Assembly (NCBI GenBank): GCA_016213845.1
Contig: JACQZN010000042.1
Coordinates: 1 to 64,000, forward strand
Direction of reading: 5' to 3'
Length of the DNA: 64,000 nucleotides
Origin: Candidatus Wallbacteria bacterium
GTDB taxonomy: Bacteria; Muiribacteriota; UBA6191; JACPRK01
The position numbers and the translations under genes were made by a program. Positions 61,677 through 64,000 of the stretch are shown here, one piece after another. A model generated the notes under the pieces. The model was not told the DNA's origin. It did not search any database and saw nothing but the letters and a program-made list of their open reading frames with translations. Numbering within the stretch: position 1 is the first letter of the stretch; every line of letters starts with the position of its first letter.

Positions 61677-63482
61677 ATGGAAAGCGCATCCAACGGACAC
61701 GGGCACGAACACGGGCACGAACACGGGCACGGAGGGGATCATATCCATCCGCCCCCGTCGAACTTCCTGACCAAGTACGTCTTCAGCACCGATCACAAGG
61801 TCATCGCGGTCCAGTTCTTCTGCATGGGCTTCACGATGTTCCTGGTGGGCGGGTTGTTCGCGCTTCTCCTGCGATGGCAGATCGCCTACCCCTTCCAGCC
61901 GCTTCCGTTCGGGCTGGGCGAGGTCATCTACGCGAGCGCCCCCGGCCACACGATGCCGCCGGAGTCGTACCCGACCCTGGTCACCATGCACGGCACGGTG
62001 ATGGTCTTCTTCGTCATCATCCCGCTCTTGACCGGTGCGTTCGGCAACTACCTGATCCCACTCAAGATAGGCGCGCGCGACATGGCGTTCCCCCTGCTCA
62101 ACATGCTGAGCTACTGGGTCGCCGTCCCCGCGGGCGTTCTCATCATCATGGCGTTTCTTTCCGAGGCGGGCGGGCCGGGCGCCGGCTGGACCAGCTATCC
62201 TCCGCTCTCCGCGCTGCCTCAGGCCTCTCCTGGCTCCGGCGCCGGCCAGACGCTCTGGCTGCTCTCCATCTTCTGTGTCGGATGGTCCTCCATCATGGGC
62301 GGCATCAATTACCTGACGACCATCATCAACCTGCGGGCGCCCGGGATGTCCTTGACCCGGATGCCCCTGTCGGTCTGGGCGCTCTTCATCACGTCGGTGC
62401 TCCAGGTGCTGGCCACTCCGGTTCTGGCCGCGGCGAGCATCCTGCTCCTCTTCGACAAGCTCCTCGGCACCAGCTTCTTCCTCCCTGCCGGCATCAACGT
62501 GGGCGGCCAGGCCATCGCCCAGGCCGGCGGCGGCAATCCGCTGCTCTTCCAGCACCTCTTCTGGTTCTACTCCCACCCCGCCGTCTACATTCTGGTGCTG
62601 CCCGCGATGGGTCTGGTGAGCGACATCATTCCGACCTTCACGCGCAAGCCGATCTTCGGGTACAAGGCGATGGCCTACTCGATGGCGGCGATTGCCGGGC
62701 TCGGGTTCATCGTCTGGGGACACCACATGTTCCAGGCCGGCATGAACCCGTACGTGGCCACCAGCTTCATGGTCGCCACGATGGTCATCGCCACGCCTTC
62801 CTCGGTGAAGGTCTTCAACTGGCTCGGCAGTCTCTACGGCGGCTCGATCCGGTTCACCACCCCGATGCTCTGCTGTCTGGCGTTCGTCAGCATGTTCATC
62901 ATCGGCGGCCTCTCGGGTGTGTTCCTGGCGGCCACGCCGGTGGACATCTTCTTCCACGACACCTACTACGTCGTCGCCCACATTCACTACGTGGTGTTCG
63001 GCGGCAGCGTGTTCGGGATCTTCGCCGGTCTCTATTACTGGTTCCCGAAGGTGACGGGCCGGAAGATGAGCGAGTTCTGGGGCAAGGTTCACTTCTGGCT
63101 CTCGTTCGTGAGCTTCAACGGCGTCTTCTTCCCGATGCACATCCTCGGCATCGGCGGCATGATGCGCCGCATCGCCGACCCGACCATTTACCAGCACCTG
63201 GCGCCGCTCCAGAGCTGGAACGTCTACATCACGATGTTCGCAGTCGTGCTCGGCTTCAGCCAGTTCATCGTGATCGCCAACATCGCCGTCAGCCTCTTGA
63301 GAGGCGAGCGCGTCGGTGAGAATCCCTGGGAAGCCACGACGCTGGAGTGGACGACGGCGTCGCCGCCGCCCTACTACAATTACCTCCAGATCCCCACTGT
63401 CCATCACCCGCCGTACGAATTCAGCGTTCCCGGGATGGAGTCGGACTACATCGTGCAGTCCGCGCCGCCCCGGTCGGCCTGA
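61677..63482 (+). CDS. coxA: Cytochrome c oxidase subunit I, A2-type
   Basis: A 601-residue twelve-helix protein that reduces O2 at the heme a3-CuB centre and pumps protons. Heme ligands lie in TMHGTVMVFFVIIP and HIHYVVFGGSVFG, the CuB site in HLFWFYSHPAVYILVL (Y298, S299, H300), the cross-linked Tyr being Y304, and GHHMFQAGMNPY holds the two CuB histidines. At the D-channel position HPEVY reads YSHPAVY, so the glutamate is replaced by the Tyr-Ser pair that defines A2-type oxidases. The N-terminus is a His-rich stretch (GHGHEHGHEHGHGGDHIH) encoded by three 12-base repeats. ATG 61677 follows GGAGG. Confidence 0.95.
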   Translation: MESASNGHGHEHGHEHGHGGDHIHPPPSNFLTKYVFSTDHKVIAVQFFCMGFTMFLVGGLFALLLRWQIAYPFQPLPFGLGEVIYASAPGHTMPPESYPTLVTMHGTVMVFFVIIPLLTGAFGNYLIPLKIGARDMAFPLLNMLSYWVAVPAGVLIIMAFLSEAGGPGAGWTSYPPLSALPQASPGSGAGQTLWLLSIFCVGWSSIMGGINYLTTIINLRAPGMSLTRMPLSVWALFITSVLQVLATPVLAAASILLLFDKLLGTSFFLPAGINVGGQAIAQAGGGNPLLFQHLFWFYSHPAVYILVLPAMGLVSDIIPTFTRKPIFGYKAMAYSMAAIAGLGFIVWGHHMFQAGMNPYVATSFMVATMVIATPSSVKVFNWLGSLYGGSIRFTTPMLCCLAFVSMFIIGGLSGVFLAATPVDIFFHDTYYVVAHIHYVVFGGSVFGIFAGLYYWFPKVTGRKMSEFWGKVHFWLSFVSFNGVFFPMHILGIGGMMRRIADPTIYQHLAPLQSWNVYITMFAVVLGFSQFIVIANIAVSLLRGERVGENPWEATTLEWTTASPPPYYNYLQIPTVHHPPYEFSVPGMESDYIVQSAPPRSA

Positions 63483-63497
63483 CCCTAAAGAGAAGAG

Positions 63498-64000
63498 ATG
63501 TCCGAGCAGTCCTCGCCCGTATCGCCCTCGCTCGCGTGGATGCACCGCTATGCGGTGCTGACCGCCGTCTGCACCTTCCTGTTGATCGTCGCCGGTGCCC
63601 TGGTCAAGAGCACGGGGTCCGGCCTGGCCGTGCCCGACTGGCCGCTGTCTTTCGGGCGGCTGATGCCGGAGATGGTCGGCGGGGTCTTCTTCGAGCACGG
63701 ACATCGGATGGTGGCGACGTTCGTCGGGCTCTTGACGATCGGGCTGGTCGTCTGGATTCACCGGACTGAATCGCGCCGCTGGGTTCGCAGGCTCAGCACG
63801 ATCTCGCTGGCCATCATCCTCACGCAGGGATGCCTGGGCGGAATGACCGTCTTGCTGAAGCTTCCGCCGATCGTCAGCATCGCGCACGCCGGCCTTGCGG
63901 AGATTTTCTTCTGTGTGGCGGCCACGATGGCGCTGGTGACGTCCGGTTGGTGGCGCCGTGCGCAGGGACCGCTCCCGTCCGCGAGCGCCCTGGGTTTGCA
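63498..64000 (+). CDS. ctaA: Heme A synthase (COX15/CtaA), truncated by the window edge
   Basis: The first 167 residues of a polytopic membrane protein. Hallmarks include LLIVAGALVKSTGSGLAVPD, EHGHRMVATFVGLLTIG with the heme-ligating His pair, LTQGCLGGMTVLLKLPP and VSIAHAGLAEIFFC with the third conserved His. CtaA oxidises heme O to heme A for the oxidase encoded just upstream. It starts 16 bases after coxA with an AGAGAAGAG site. The frame is open to base 64000, so the C-terminal half lies outside the window; ctaB and subunit III genes may follow there. Confidence 0.9.
   Translation, partial: MSEQSSPVSPSLAWMHRYAVLTAVCTFLLIVAGALVKSTGSGLAVPDWPLSFGRLMPEMVGGVFFEHGHRMVATFVGLLTIGLVVWIHRTESRRWVRRLSTISLAIILTQGCLGGMTVLLKLPPIVSIAHAGLAEIFFCVAATMALVTSGWWRRAQGPLPSASALGL

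Noticed and set aside
61506-63887. Long minus-strand open frame opposite coxA and ctaA
   Set aside because: The plus strand encodes unmistakable oxidase subunit I and heme A synthase; the opposite frame is a His/Asp/Arg-rich shadow.

Overview
The window is a GC-rich, gene-dense piece of a bacterial chromosome. Typical bacterial features are short intergenic gaps, ATGA/GTGA overlaps, Shine-Dalgarno sites and sigma70-like promoters. An A2-type cytochrome c oxidase with heme A synthase indicates an aerobically respiring organism. The mix of a copper-binding cupredoxin/regulatory-domain protein, PrsW and HEAT-repeat membrane proteins, a NamZ muramidase, desaturase and GH3 genes and many two-domain fusions fits a deep-branching Acidobacteriota-like or similar soil/sediment lineage. 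That placement is inference: no rRNA or marker gene settles it.

Layout. 0-4.4 kb: a methyltransferase, a MerA-like flavoprotein, a DUF1697 protein and a methyltransferase-macrodomain fusion. 4.4-18.2 kb: a compact 13-gene cluster in two divergent operons that share one symmetric -10 element at 14.63 kb. The leftward operon encodes a membrane protein, an AurF-type diiron oxygenase, a membrane hexapeptide-repeat protein, a fatty acid desaturase, a PAP2 phosphatase, a membrane-anchored NTF2-like protein and four tandem cobalamin-binding-type radical SAM enzymes. The rightward operon encodes two GNAT-like proteins and a GH3-type acyl-adenylating ligase. I read this as an undescribed lipid or acyl-amide biosynthesis system, and it is the main discovery candidate.

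18.3-30.8 kb: accessory genes. These are a nucleotidyltransferase with an overlapping helical-VOC fusion, a flavin oxidoreductase-GNAT fusion, a heptad-repeat coiled-coil protein, a GyrB-type ATPase fused to a methyltransferase beside a rubrerythrin-like gene, a prokaryotic RING-finger protein, a lysozyme-like locus, a MocR regulator and a small alarmone synthetase. 31-43.2 kb: a secreted GH5 enzyme, a three-gene operon (unknown 550-aa protein, proteasome-like Ntn hydrolase, receiver-kinase hybrid), endonuclease IV, and HEAT/RDD, PrsW and HEAT/zinc-ribbon genes. 43.3-44.7 kb: tRNA genes for Gln, Asn and Ser, a truncated tRNA-Arg, and a mosaic duplication of nearby sequence.

43.7-59.7 kb: mostly envelope and secreted proteins (thioredoxin-like, NlpC/CHAP-like, beta-propeller, glycine-zipper, SH3, NamZ, patatin, phosphodiesterase), then glycerol kinase, a PfkB sugar kinase and a GH13 amylase, with clusters of short degenerate repeats between 56.4 and 57.4 kb. 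59.8-64 kb: a strongly promoted cupredoxin gene followed by coxB, coxA and ctaA, which runs off the right edge.
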